Source: Streptomyces sp. NBC_01335 (GTDB taxonomy: Bacteria; Actinomycetota; Actinomycetes; Streptomycetales; Streptomycetaceae). From it: 64,000 bases of DNA. The notes beneath the pieces are model-generated. The model saw nothing but the letters and a program-made list of their open reading frames with translations, was not told the DNA's origin and searched no databases. A program made the position numbers and the translations under genes. The stretch covers positions 5,299,001 through 5,363,000 of the forward strand of contig NZ_CP108370.1 of assembly GCF_035953295.1 (NCBI RefSeq), written 5' to 3'. Of the stretch, positions 26,641-34,883 are shown in pieces; within the stretch, counting starts at the first letter, position 1; each line of letters begins with the position of its first letter.

Positions 26641-26703
26641 GGAGCTCAGGAGCCTCGGAGCTCAGGAGCCTCGGAGCTCAGAAGCTCCGGAGCCTCAGGA
26701 GCG
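26641..26703 (+). repeat. 16-bp tandem repeat, about four copies
   Basis: Two perfect copies of GGAGCTCAGGAGCCTC (26641, 26657) followed by two degenerate ones. The stretch 26443-26841 otherwise holds only the CACGTACGAG repeat, the terminator and no credible gene. Confidence 0.85.
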
Positions 26704-26841
26704 CGGAGGGGTCTCAGCGGGGGAGCCGCGGAGGAGTGCGCGGGACGTGGGGTTTCGGCCATGTGTCGTGCGGGCCCCGGTCTCGTTTCCTGCCGTGCGT
26801 TCTGCCGCGCCGCCCGTCAGTCGCGGAGTTATCGTCACGGC

Positions 26842-27042
26842 GTGGACGAGGAGACGTATCACCCCCCGCTGCCGGAAGCCCCCCATGTGTCCTGCGCGCG
26901 GTGCGGCACCACCGCTGGTACGAGCGCACCACCCACCTGGATGTGTGCGGTGGAGCACGGCGTGCGCCAGTACTTCTGCGAGAGCTGCGCACGCACCCAC
27001 ATCCGGGCCATCGAAAGCCGGCTCGACCCCGCATTCTGGTGA
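26842..27042 (+). CDS. Small zinc-ribbon-like protein
   Basis: A 66-residue protein beginning at GTG 26842 (VDEETYHPPLPEAPHVSC). Paired cysteines CARC and CESC, plus MCAVEHG and a downstream His, suggest a treble-clef or zinc-ribbon fold. The C-terminus is RTHIRAIESRLDPAFW. There is no obvious ribosome site; a leaderless transcript is possible. Function unknown. A large tandem-repeat array follows within 25 bases of its stop. Confidence 0.65.
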   Translation: MDEETYHPPLPEAPHVSCARCGTTAGTSAPPTWMCAVEHGVRQYFCESCARTHIRAIESRLDPAFW

Positions 27043-27064
27043 GCCCGGGCTTTGAGCGGCCGGC

Positions 27065-27197
27065 CCGGCCCCGGGCGGCAGGTCCGGCCCCGGGCGGCAG
27101 GTCCGGCCCCGGGCGGCAGGTCCGGCCCCGGGCGGCAGGTCCGGCCCCGGGCGGCAGGTCCGGCCCCGGGCGGCAGGTCCGGCCCCGAGCGGCCGGC
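27065..27197 (+). repeat. 19-bp minisatellite, six perfect copies plus one degenerate
   Basis: CCGGCCCCGGGCGGCAGGT is repeated at 27065, 27084, 27103, 27122, 27141 and 27160; a seventh copy diverges. The period is not a multiple of three, and the array lies between convergent genes, so it is non-coding. Each unit contains the palindrome GGCCCCGGGC-type core. Confidence 0.95.
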
Positions 27198-27241
27198 CCG
27201 GCCCCGGGCCTGGCTGCTCGGAGCCCGGCTGCCCTCGCCGC

Positions 27242-27289
27242 GCTGCCTCGGGCCGGCGCTGCCTCGGGCCCGCGCTGCCCCGGGCCCGC
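27242..27289 (+). repeat. 16-bp tandem repeat, three copies
   Basis: GCTGCCTCGGGCCGGC and two near-identical copies at 27258 and 27274. The remainder of 27043-27411 is GC-rich with no gene. Confidence 0.85.
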
Positions 27290-27411
27290 GTTGGCCGCGG
27301 CCTCTTCGGCCCTGACCAACCTGTTCCCGCCGGCCACCCCGGACAGAGGGGTGAAGGCCCCTGCCGCGCCCGCCCCTGCGCCTCCTCGGTCTCCCGCGCC
27401 TCCTCGGACTC

Positions 27412-28974
27412 CTACACGTCCTCGGTCTCCAGCTCCTTCCGCCCGTCGGCGCCCGCCCACGTCGGCCCCCCGCTCCCGTCCTCCGGGGCGACGGAGCCCC
27501 CGGGACCACCCGGGCCGTCCGCATCACCCGGGCCGTCCGGACCACCCGGGCCGTCCGCGTCGCCCGGACCACCCGGGCCGTCCAGGCCGACCGGGTCGGT
27601 GAAGCCGGGAAGCCACGCTTCGAGCTCGTCCCGCAGGCGTACCGTCGCGCCCAGCTGGCACAGCACCCCGATCGTGCTCAGCGTCACCCGGTGTATGAGG
27701 AGATAGGCCGGCGGAAGGTTCAACTGCCTCCCGAGCCGGTGCGCGGGGGAGCGGGGATCGGCGATCCGGGCCGCCTGCGTGCGCAGCCACCCACGGCTGA
27801 AGGCGAACGCCTCCAACCGGGCCGGTTCGATCACGGGGAGCAGGTAGTCCAGGACCGCGTCGGGGTCCAGATCCACGGATTCCGGTACGAAGCCCGCCCG
27901 CCGGAGCAGTGCGTACACCTCCTCCGCCTCGCCGAGCAGCGTCATCCGCAGGGCCTCGCCGATGATCCCGGGCAGCCCGCCCGGCAAACGGTCGACCGTG
28001 CCGAAGTCCAGCACCCCGAGCCGCCACTCCCGCGCCTCGCCGAGGCCGGGCAAGTCCTCCGACGGCGCGGTGGCGGGCGGTTCTGGCTCCTCCCCGGCGG
28101 GCGGCAGGAGGCGGAAGTTTCCCGGGTGCGGATCGGCGTGGAGCAGGCCGGTCCGGGCCGGGCCGGAGAAGAGGAACCGTGCGAGCAACTGGCCCGCCCG
28201 GTCGCGCTGCTCCGGCGTTCCCCGCTCGATCACCTCGGACAGGGGGACCCCGTCCATCCACTCCGTCACGAGGACCTGGTCCGACTGGAACACCACCCCC
28301 GGCACCACCACGTCGGGGTCGTCCGCGAACTCGGCCGCGTGCTCCTCCTGGGCCCGCGCCTCCAGGGCGTAGTCCAGCTCCTCCGACACCCGGTCGCGCA
28401 TCTCCTTGATCAACGGCTTGATGTCCATGCCGGGGATCAGCGGCCCGAGGAGCCGCGCGAACCTGCTGAGCTGGGTGAGGTCGGAGAGCAGCGCCTCCCC
28501 GGCGCCCGGATACTGCACCTTCACGGCGACCTCGCGCCCGTCCTGCCAGACCGCCCGGTGCACCTGCCCGATGGAGGCCGCGGCGGCGGGCTGGTCGTCG
28601 AACGAGAGGAAAAGATCGCGCCAGTCCTCGCCGAGCCGCTCCGCGAGCACCCCGTGGACCGTGCGCACCGGCATCGGGGGAGCGGCCTCCTGGAGCTTCG
28701 TCAGTGCCGCCCGGTACGGCCCGGCCACCTCCTCGGGCAGGGCGGACTCGAACACGGAGAGCGCCTGCCCGAGCTTCATGGCACCGCCCTTCAGCTCACC
28801 CAGGGTCTTGAAGAGCTGGTCCGCCGTGCGCTGCTGCACCTCCCGGGCCACCAGCTCGGCCGGTCTGCCGCCGATCCGCTTGCCCAGGCCCCAGGTGGCC
28901 CGGCCGGCGAAGCCGAGCGGCAGCGCGGCCAGTTTCGCGGTGCGGGTGACCGCCTTGCGGGGAAGATCAGACAT
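27412..28974 (-). CDS. ABC1/UbiB-family atypical kinase
   Basis: A 520-residue member of the AarF/UbiB/ADCK family. Diagnostic motifs: KLGQ in GGAMKLGQALSVF (KxGQ), the Ala-rich loop AAAASIGQVHRA, the VAIK-type lysine in VAVKVQYPG, EELDY, the catalytic loop LLHADPHPGNF, and LDFGTV. The ATG at 28974 follows GGAGG by five bases. The C-terminal tail is a DGPGGPGDA repeat encoded by a tandem DNA repeat at about 27490-27590. Family members are ATPases acting on isoprenoid-lipid metabolism; the substrate here is unknown. It forms an operon with the E1-like gene 71 bases upstream. Confidence 0.92.
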   Translation of the reverse strand: MSDLPRKAVTRTAKLAALPLGFAGRATWGLGKRIGGRPAELVAREVQQRTADQLFKTLGELKGGAMKLGQALSVFESALPEEVAGPYRAALTKLQEAAPPMPVRTVHGVLAERLGEDWRDLFLSFDDQPAAAASIGQVHRAVWQDGREVAVKVQYPGAGEALLSDLTQLSRFARLLGPLIPGMDIKPLIKEMRDRVSEELDYALEARAQEEHAAEFADDPDVVVPGVVFQSDQVLVTEWMDGVPLSEVIERGTPEQRDRAGQLLARFLFSGPARTGLLHADPHPGNFRLLPPAGEEPEPPATAPSEDLPGLGEAREWRLGVLDFGTVDRLPGGLPGIIGEALRMTLLGEAEEVYALLRRAGFVPESVDLDPDAVLDYLLPVIEPARLEAFAFSRGWLRTQAARIADPRSPAHRLGRQLNLPPAYLLIHRVTLSTIGVLCQLGATVRLRDELEAWLPGFTDPVGLDGPGGPGDADGPGGPDGPGDADGPGGPGGSVAPEDGSGGPTWAGADGRKELETEDV

Positions 28975-29045
28975 GTGCTCCTCCAGTTCGCGAACTGCCG
29001 TGCCGGGCGCCCTTCGCGTCGGTCCGACGACGGCGGTCACGGCGG

Positions 29046-30188
29046 TCACCCGGCCATTGTGTCGTGAGCCGGGCCCGAGGCGGGGGAAAGCGCCCCGGTG
29101 GTGCGAGCGGCGCCGCATACACACGCCTGGTGTGGCGCGATCCGTTCGCTGCGCCACTCCATGAGGGGCAAGGCGGCTTCCCAGCGGGCGCCCGTGGTCG
29201 CCGGCAGTTCGCCGTCCAGGAAGGACAGGGCGTGCGAAGCGGCCAGCCCGGCCACCGCCGCCGACAGCGCGAGGTCGCAGGCCGGCACCGCGCCCCGGCG
29301 CCCGGTCCGCCACTGCGCCACCAGGCGCGGCCACTGGGCGTCCTGGTCCGCCCGGTGCAGCCCCAGACAGCCCGCGCACCCGGTGCCTCCGGGCAGCACC
29401 AGCGGGCCGACCACCCCGGTGGCCTCGATCACCCCGGCGTACAGGTGAGGGGTGCCCGAGGAGATCCACGGCTCGGCCGTCCCCGGGTCGGGGGCGTACA
29501 CCGCGAGGCCGTCGCGCGGGGCGACCACGACCAGGGAGAGCCCGGGGCCGCCGCTCTCCTGCCCCGCGTCCGCCTCCGTCGCGCGCGGCGGAGCACCGGC
29601 TGCCGAGCGGCGCACCAGCCGGCGGGCCGAGGCGTCCCGGCGCTCTCCGACGGCCGAGGGCGGGAGGCCACCGGGCGCCACGTCCCAGGGTTCCGTCAGG
29701 CCACCGTCCAGCACGTCCACCCGGCCCACCCCCGACCCCGAGAGCAACGCCGCGACGGCCGCGCCGACCCGCCCCGCGCCCCGGACCTGCACGCGCATCG
29801 CCCGCCGCGCGGCGAGCCGGCGGACCGCGCTCCCCGGTTCGGGATGCACCACGGAGAGCGAGGCGGCGTCCGGGCGCTGCCGGTCCAGCACATCGGCCCG
29901 GCGGCGTAAGGCCGCGGCCTCCGGGCCGCCCGCGTGCGGATCGTCCAGGAGCCCGGCGCCCGCCAGCCGCTCGACGAGCACGTCCACATGGCGCTCCGCC
30001 AGATCCAGGGAGCGGGCCTCCTCCTTCAGCAGGGGCAGCCCCCGGGTGCCGTCGAGCAGCTCCAGGAAACTCCCCGTGGCGATATCCAGAGGCCCGAAGG
30101 TGACGGCGTGCGCGGGCGTGACCCCGAATTGCACGGTGCTCCGTCCACGCCAAGCGCGGCGCAGTGCGGGCTTCAGCATCGGATGCAT
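29046..30188 (-). CDS. Degenerate ThiF/E1-like protein
   Basis: A 380-residue protein resembling ThiF/HesA or cyclodehydratase leader-binding proteins. The N-terminal part (about 1-115) looks like a small winged-helix/RRE-type region (FGPLDIATGSFLELLDG, LVERLAGAGLL). The Rossmann segment VRGAGRVGAAVAALL replaces the E1 motif GxGGxGS, and the VD-x-D ATP motifs are weak (VDVLDGG). Zinc-type cysteines remain in CAGCLGLHRAD and CVCG. The ATG at 30188 follows AGGGAG. It is probably not an active adenylating enzyme. Co-transcription with the ABC1 kinase is likely. Confidence 0.75.
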   Translation of the reverse strand: MHPMLKPALRRAWRGRSTVQFGVTPAHAVTFGPLDIATGSFLELLDGTRGLPLLKEEARSLDLAERHVDVLVERLAGAGLLDDPHAGGPEAAALRRRADVLDRQRPDAASLSVVHPEPGSAVRRLAARRAMRVQVRGAGRVGAAVAALLSGSGVGRVDVLDGGLTEPWDVAPGGLPPSAVGERRDASARRLVRRSAAGAPPRATEADAGQESGGPGLSLVVVAPRDGLAVYAPDPGTAEPWISSGTPHLYAGVIEATGVVGPLVLPGGTGCAGCLGLHRADQDAQWPRLVAQWRTGRRGAVPACDLALSAAVAGLAASHALSFLDGELPATTGARWEAALPLMEWRSERIAPHQACVCGAARTTGALSPASGPAHDTMAG

Positions 30189-30349
30189 CTCTTTCTCCCT
30201 TTACGGTCCGGTCGCACTTCTGCGGATGATCGGTCGAGCGCGGGATGCGGCTGATCCCGGGAACAACCGCATCCCGGGATCGTCGGGCCGGTCTTCTCCG
30301 GTCCTTCTCCGCTCACAGAATGCCGCCGGAGCCCGAAACCCGCCGAAAG

Positions 30350-30358
30350 TTATCCACA
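30350..30358 (+). promoter_or_regulatory. DnaA-box nonamer between divergent genes
   Basis: TTATCCACA, the canonical DnaA box, lies in the 273-base gap between the E1-like gene and the SprT-like gene. No other strong sites are seen in this gap. Confidence 0.4.
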
Positions 30359-30461
30359 GGGGATGGAATTAGTCGTTCAAATGGTGTGCTTCCTGGGGGG
30401 ATCGGCGGGGAACCGCTGAGGAGGCGGGACTTCCGCCAGCGACAGCGGGTAACGTCGGGGC

Positions 30462-31082
30462 GTGCCCGCCGACCCGTCACCCGGCCTCGCCGGGGAGATT
30501 CCCGCGCGCTCCGCCACTGCCCCGCAGCGCGGTGCCATCCGCCCGTTCCGCCCCGCCGCGACGAGCCCGGTGGAGGTGCGCAGGAGCGACCGGCGCCGCA
30601 GGACGGTCTCCGCCTACCGCGAGGGCGACCGCACCATCGTGCTGATCCCCGCCCGGATGTCGGAGGCCGAGGAGCACCGCTGGGTCGGGGTCATGCTCGA
30701 CAAGCTGGCAGCCCAGGAGAGCCGCCGGGTGCTCGGCGACGGCGCGCTCGTCGAGCGCGCCGCGAGCCTCTCCGACCAGTACCTCAAGGGCCGGGCCCGG
30801 CCCGCTTCGGTGCGCTGGGTCACCAACCAGAACACCCGCTGGGGCTCCTGCACACCGGCCGAGGGCAGCATCCGCCTCTCGCACCGGCTGCAGGGGATGC
30901 CGGAGTACGTCGTCGACTACGTCCTCGTCCACGAACTCGCCCACCTGCTCGTGCCCGGCCACGGGCCCGACTTCTGGCGTCTGCTGGAGGCGTACCCGCG
31001 TACCGAGCGGGCCCGCGGGTACCTCGAAGGCGTGGTGGCGGCGGGCCGGTTGCCGCATCTGCCGACCGCACGGGAGGAGTGA
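30462..31082 (+). CDS. SprT/YgjP-type metallopeptidase
   Basis: A 206-residue zincin of the DUF45/YgjP family. The active site is VLVHELAHLLVPGHGPDFW (HExxH with a third ligand His), preceded by the family hallmark NTRWGSCTPAEGSIRLSHRL. The N-terminal 45 residues are Arg/Pro-rich. GTG 30462 is the only good in-frame start. Cytoplasmic; substrates unknown. It is divergent from the ABC1 operon. Confidence 0.92.
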   Translation: MPADPSPGLAGEIPARSATAPQRGAIRPFRPAATSPVEVRRSDRRRRTVSAYREGDRTIVLIPARMSEAEEHRWVGVMLDKLAAQESRRVLGDGALVERAASLSDQYLKGRARPASVRWVTNQNTRWGSCTPAEGSIRLSHRLQGMPEYVVDYVLVHELAHLLVPGHGPDFWRLLEAYPRTERARGYLEGVVAAGRLPHLPTAREE

Positions 31083-31189
31083 CGACCCGTAACTCTGTAC
31101 CGAGTGTGTACCGACTTGGCTCAATGTCGTAGTTTGCGGATAGCCTGACGCGACGCATTCACATCCGGGATGGGGGACGGTCGTTACGC

Positions 31190-32803
31190 ATGGCCAGGGA
31201 ATTCCAACGCGGCCACAAGGCCAAGATCAGCGATCTCACGGCTGGGACGGATCTGTACGTAGGTGTGCAGATCGCAGGCCCGGGACTGACCTTCGACATC
31301 AGCTGCTTCGGTCTAGACGCCGATGAACAGCTGTCTGACGACCGGTATTTCATCTTCTTCAATCAGCCGAAGTCGCCCGAGGAGTCCATTCAGCTGCTCG
31401 GCGCGCAGTCCGGTGACACCGAGTCGTTCCGGGTGACGTTGGATCGTATTCCGGCCAACATCCACAAGCTGTCGTTCACCGCGACCGTGGACGGCGCCGG
31501 CCAGATGTCGCACGTCGGGCCCGGATACATCCGGATCGTCGCGGGCGGCGAGGAAGTGGTGAGGTACGCCTTCACCGGTTCGGAGTTCACCACCGAACGC
31601 GCGGTGATGCTCGGGGACTTCTACCTGAAGGACGTCTGGCGGTTCGCCGCGGTCGGACAGGGTTTCGACGGCGGACTCGACGCGCTCCTGCGCAACTTCG
31701 GCGGCGAGGTCGCCGAAGAGGAGGCGCCGGCCGCCCCGCAGCAGGCCGCGCCCTCCTTCGCCCCGCCGGCCCAGGCGTCCGCGCCCCCGGCCTTCGGCGC
31801 GCCCGCCGCGCCCCAAGCGCCGCAGTCCGCACCGTCGTTCGGAGCCCCGGCACCCGCCCCGGCCCCCGCGCAGCCGGTGCACCAGGCGACCACGGTCACC
31901 GCTCCCGTCGCACCGCAGTCCCCCGCCCCGTACGGACAGCCGCCGCAGCAGCCGCAGTTCGGGCAGGTCCCGGGGCAGGCCGCACCGCCGTTCGGCCAGC
32001 AGCCCCCGGCCCAGCCCTTCGGCCAGCAGCCCCCGCAGGCGTACGCGCAGTCGCAGTTCGGCCAGCAGCCGCAGATGCCGTTCGGCCAGCAGCCGCCCGG
32101 CGGCCTCCCGCAGGGCGTTCCCCAGGGCGCGCCGGCGACCGGAGCCGGACTCGCGGCGGCACTCCAGCCGTACAAGGAGAAGCCGACCGGCCAGCGCTGG
32201 ACCCCGCAGAACCAGCAGCTCATGCGGGTCGATCTCACCCTCGGGGGCAACCCCGTGCTGGCCCGTCAGGGCAGCATGGTGATGTACCAGGGCAAGGTCG
32301 ACTTCGGCTACAAGGGCGCCGGTTTCACCGGCCGGGTGGTCGGCAACGCCACCGGCCAGGAGATGCAGCTCATGCGCTGCACCGGCCGCGGGCAGGTCTT
32401 CCTCGCCGAGGAGGGCGCCCACCTGCACCCCATCGAACTGCAGGGCGACGGCATCTGCGTCTCCGCGGAGAACGTCCTCGCCTTCGACGAGTCGCTCCAG
32501 TACGAGGTCCGCAGGGTGGAGGGCCACGGCATCCCCGGCGGAGCCCTGTTCACCATGCAGTTCCAGGGCACCGGCACGGTGGTCGTCAAGACCCACGGCG
32601 TGCCGGTCGTGCTGCCGGTCACGCCGACCACCTTCGCCGACTGCAACGCCGTCGTCGCCTGGTCGTCGGCCGCGCAGGTCATCATCTCCAGCCAGGTCCG
32701 GCTGCGCCGCAACGCCTACCCCGGCCACAGCGGGGAGACCGTGAACCTCCAGTTCCGGGGAGCCCCCGGCAACTTCATCGTCGTCCAGCCCTACGAGGTC
32801 TGA
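31190..32803 (+). CDS. TerD domain fused to an AIM24 domain
   Basis: A 537-residue protein: an N-terminal TerD domain (1-180, with DLTAGTDLYVGVQIAGPG and SDDRYFIFFNQPKSPE, the calcium-binding region), a Pro/Gln/Ala-rich linker (about 185-330, repeated FGQQPP), and a C-terminal AIM24 (DUF124) beta-helix domain (about 340-537, GSMVMYQGKVDFGYKG). TerD proteins occur in stress-response systems, and AIM24 proteins in multimeric shells or membrane-linked roles. It leads a three-gene operon; the next gene begins 12 bases downstream. The ribosome site is a GGGGGACGG about 12 bases upstream. Confidence 0.9.
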   Translation: MAREFQRGHKAKISDLTAGTDLYVGVQIAGPGLTFDISCFGLDADEQLSDDRYFIFFNQPKSPEESIQLLGAQSGDTESFRVTLDRIPANIHKLSFTATVDGAGQMSHVGPGYIRIVAGGEEVVRYAFTGSEFTTERAVMLGDFYLKDVWRFAAVGQGFDGGLDALLRNFGGEVAEEEAPAAPQQAAPSFAPPAQASAPPAFGAPAAPQAPQSAPSFGAPAPAPAPAQPVHQATTVTAPVAPQSPAPYGQPPQQPQFGQVPGQAAPPFGQQPPAQPFGQQPPQAYAQSQFGQQPQMPFGQQPPGGLPQGVPQGAPATGAGLAAALQPYKEKPTGQRWTPQNQQLMRVDLTLGGNPVLARQGSMVMYQGKVDFGYKGAGFTGRVVGNATGQEMQLMRCTGRGQVFLAEEGAHLHPIELQGDGICVSAENVLAFDESLQYEVRRVEGHGIPGGALFTMQFQGTGTVVVKTHGVPVVLPVTPTTFADCNAVVAWSSAAQVIISSQVRLRRNAYPGHSGETVNLQFRGAPGNFIVVQPYEV

Positions 32804-32814
32804 GGGAGCCTGCC

Positions 32815-33495
32815 ATGAACCAGCAACTCGCGGGCTACGCCCCGACCCCCGTCACCGCGCGGATGGAGAACCACGGCCACTCGATGCTCAAGGTGGCCAT
32901 GGCCACCGGCCAGGACCTCTACGCCCGTACGGGTTCGATGGTGGCCTACGAAGGCTTCATCCAGTACGAACCCAACCCGCCCGCCGTCCGGCAGATCGCC
33001 TCCCAGTGGGTCACCGGCGAGGGCACCCCCGTCATGAAGTGCTCCGGCGACGGGCTGCTCTACCTCGCCGACTACGGCGCCGACGTGGTCGTCATCAACC
33101 TCAACAACGAGTCGATCTCGGTCAACGGCACCAACCTCCTCGCCTTCGACGCCCACCTGGGCTGGGGCGTGGAGCGGGTCAAGGGGATGGCGAAGTTCGC
33201 CGGCCAGGGCCTGTGGAACGTGGTCGTGGAAGGCACCGGTTGGGTGGCCATCACCTCCCGCGGTACCCCGATCGTGGTCGACTGCGGCCGGGGCGACGAC
33301 GAGACGTACGTCGACCCGGACGCGCTCGTCGCCTGGTCGCCGAACCTCAAGGTCAAGGGCAAGCGGAGCTTCAAGGCGAGCGCGCTGATCGGGCGTGGCA
33401 GCGGCGAGGCGTACCAGATGGCCTTCTCGGGTCAGGGCATCGTCGTCGTCCAGCCGAGCGAGGACAGCACCGACCGCCTCCGCGTCCGGTCCTGA
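32815..33495 (+). CDS. AIM24-family protein
   Basis: A 226-residue stand-alone AIM24/DUF124 protein: ARTGSMVAYEGFIQYE, MKCSGDGLLYLADYGADV, SINGTNLLAF-type and VEGTGWVAITSRGTPIVVD motifs are those of the family. It starts 12 bases after the TerD-AIM24 stop with GAGGGAG, and the third AIM24 gene follows 18 bases later. It has no signal peptide or membrane segment. Function unknown; likely a subunit with its neighbours. Confidence 0.92.
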   Translation: MNQQLAGYAPTPVTARMENHGHSMLKVAMATGQDLYARTGSMVAYEGFIQYEPNPPAVRQIASQWVTGEGTPVMKCSGDGLLYLADYGADVVVINLNNESISVNGTNLLAFDAHLGWGVERVKGMAKFAGQGLWNVVVEGTGWVAITSRGTPIVVDCGRGDDETYVDPDALVAWSPNLKVKGKRSFKASALIGRGSGEAYQMAFSGQGIVVVQPSEDSTDRLRVRS

Positions 33496-33512
33496 AGGGA
33501 GGGAGGAATACC

Positions 33513-34259
33513 ATGCAGAGTCCGCTTTTCGCCCACACCGAGCAGCAGTCCTCGGAGCGGTACACCGTCCAGAACCCGCAGTTGCTGCGGGTCTCCCTGA
33601 CGGGCAGCGACGCCGTGCTGGCCCGCAAGGGCGCCATGGTCGCCTACCAGGGGCTGATGGAGTTCGACGGGGAGTACCAGTCGAACTCCCAGCGCAACGC
33701 CCGCGCCCGCACGGGCGAGGGCCTCGACCTGATGCGCTGCACCGGCCAGGGCACCGTGTACTTCGCCAACCTCGCGCAGTACATCCACGTCCTCGACGTC
33801 GACCACGCCGGGCTGACGGTCGACAGCGCCTACGTCCTGGCGCTCGACTCCTCGCTGCACACCGAGGTCATCGCCGTGGACAGCCAGTACGGCATCTCCG
33901 GCACCGGCAAGTACCAGCTCAACATCACCGGCACCGGCAAGATCGCGCTGATGACCTCGGGCCAGCCGCTGATGCTCCAGGTCACGCCGGACAAGTACGT
34001 CAACGCCGACGCGGACGCCATCGTCGCCTGGTCCAGCTCGCTCCGGGTCCAGATGCAGGCGCAGACGCACTCCTCGGGCGTCATGCGCAGGCGGGGCAAC
34101 ACCGGCGAGGGCTGGGAGCTGAGCTTCCTCGGCGAGGGCTTCGCGCTGGTCCAGCCGAGCGAGGTCATGCCCCCGCAGAACGCCCAGATCGGCCAGGGCA
34201 TCCGCGGCCAGTACGGCGTGGGCTCCCAGAACCAGAACCAGAACAACGCCTGGAACTGA
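33513..34259 (+). CDS. AIM24-family protein
   Basis: A 248-residue third AIM24 paralogue. The ATG at 33513 follows GGGAGGAAT. Motifs: ARKGAMVAYQGLMEFDGEY, LMRCTGQGTVYFANLAQYI, ISGTGKYQLNITGTGKIAL, VAWSSSLRVQMQ. The C-terminus is Gln/Asn-rich (GSQNQNQNNAWN). It ends the operon before a strong shared terminator. Confidence 0.92.
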   Translation: MQSPLFAHTEQQSSERYTVQNPQLLRVSLTGSDAVLARKGAMVAYQGLMEFDGEYQSNSQRNARARTGEGLDLMRCTGQGTVYFANLAQYIHVLDVDHAGLTVDSAYVLALDSSLHTEVIAVDSQYGISGTGKYQLNITGTGKIALMTSGQPLMLQVTPDKYVNADADAIVAWSSSLRVQMQAQTHSSGVMRRRGNTGEGWELSFLGEGFALVQPSEVMPPQNAQIGQGIRGQYGVGSQNQNQNNAWN

Positions 34260-34279
34260 TCCACCGGCGGCCACACACC

Positions 34280-34336
34280 GGGTACGCCACAGGGGCGGCT
34301 CCTCCACGACGGAGGGACCGCCCCTGCGGCGTACCC
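34280..34336. terminator. Bidirectional terminator between the AIM24 operon and the NUDIX gene
   Basis: Arms 34280-34298 and 34318-34336 pair with a single mismatch, around a loop that itself can form a short CTCC/GGAG stem. Confidence 0.85.
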
Positions 34337-34346
34337 GTGGGTGAGG

Positions 34347-34883
34347 TCAGAGCGCCGCGCGGGCCGCCTCCAGCAGCCTGACCACCGAGGTGTCGGCGAC
34401 CTCGGCGACCTCGTCGTACGCGAACCAGCGCAGGTCCAGCGACTCCTCGCTGATCCGCTGCGTGGCACCGGCCGGGGCCAGCGCGGCGTACTGCACGTCG
34501 AGGTGCCAGTGGCAGGGGGCCGGGATCGGGTGCCGGTCCAGGCGCACCGGCCCGCCCGCCAGCAGCACCAGGCCGTCTATGCCGGACTCCTCGGTGGCCT
34601 CACGCAGCGCGGCGTCCGCGAGCGTGGCGTCCTCCGGCTCGCAGTGGCCGCCCATCTGGAGCCACATGCCGAGCTTCTTGTGCAGGGTGAGCAGCACCCG
34701 GCCGGCCGCCGGGTCCAGCACCAGCGCGCTGGCGGTCAGATGCCCCGCCCCGCACGCCTTCCACATCCCGTCGGGATGGGCGTCCAGGTGGTCGAGGTAG
34801 GTCTGGCGGAGCTCCGCCTGACCGGCGCTCCCGCCGCCTTCGTACGTCTTGAGCACGAGGGAGGCGTCGTGGTGCAGGCTCAC
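34347..34883 (-). CDS. NUDIX hydrolase
   Basis: A 178-residue NUDIX enzyme. The box GGHCEPEDATLADAALREAT continues to EESGI. Upstream HLTASALVLDPAAGRVLLTLHKK forms the typical first strands. Substrate cannot be predicted. Its GTG overlaps the stop of the metalloprotease gene as GTGA (34880-34883), so the two are translationally coupled. Confidence 0.92.
   Translation of the reverse strand: MSLHHDASLVLKTYEGGGSAGQAELRQTYLDHLDAHPDGMWKACGAGHLTASALVLDPAAGRVLLTLHKKLGMWLQMGGHCEPEDATLADAALREATEESGIDGLVLLAGGPVRLDRHPIPAPCHWHLDVQYAALAPAGATQRISEESLDLRWFAYDEVAEVADTSVVRLLEAARAAL

Noticed and set aside
27065..27197. Regular 19-bp repeats as a possible CRISPR array
   Set aside because: There are no unique spacers between copies and no cas genes; it is a simple tandem minisatellite.
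30350..30358. Chromosomal origin suggested by DnaA boxes
   Set aside because: Only single isolated boxes; oriC in Streptomyces has many clustered boxes between dnaA and dnaN, which are absent.
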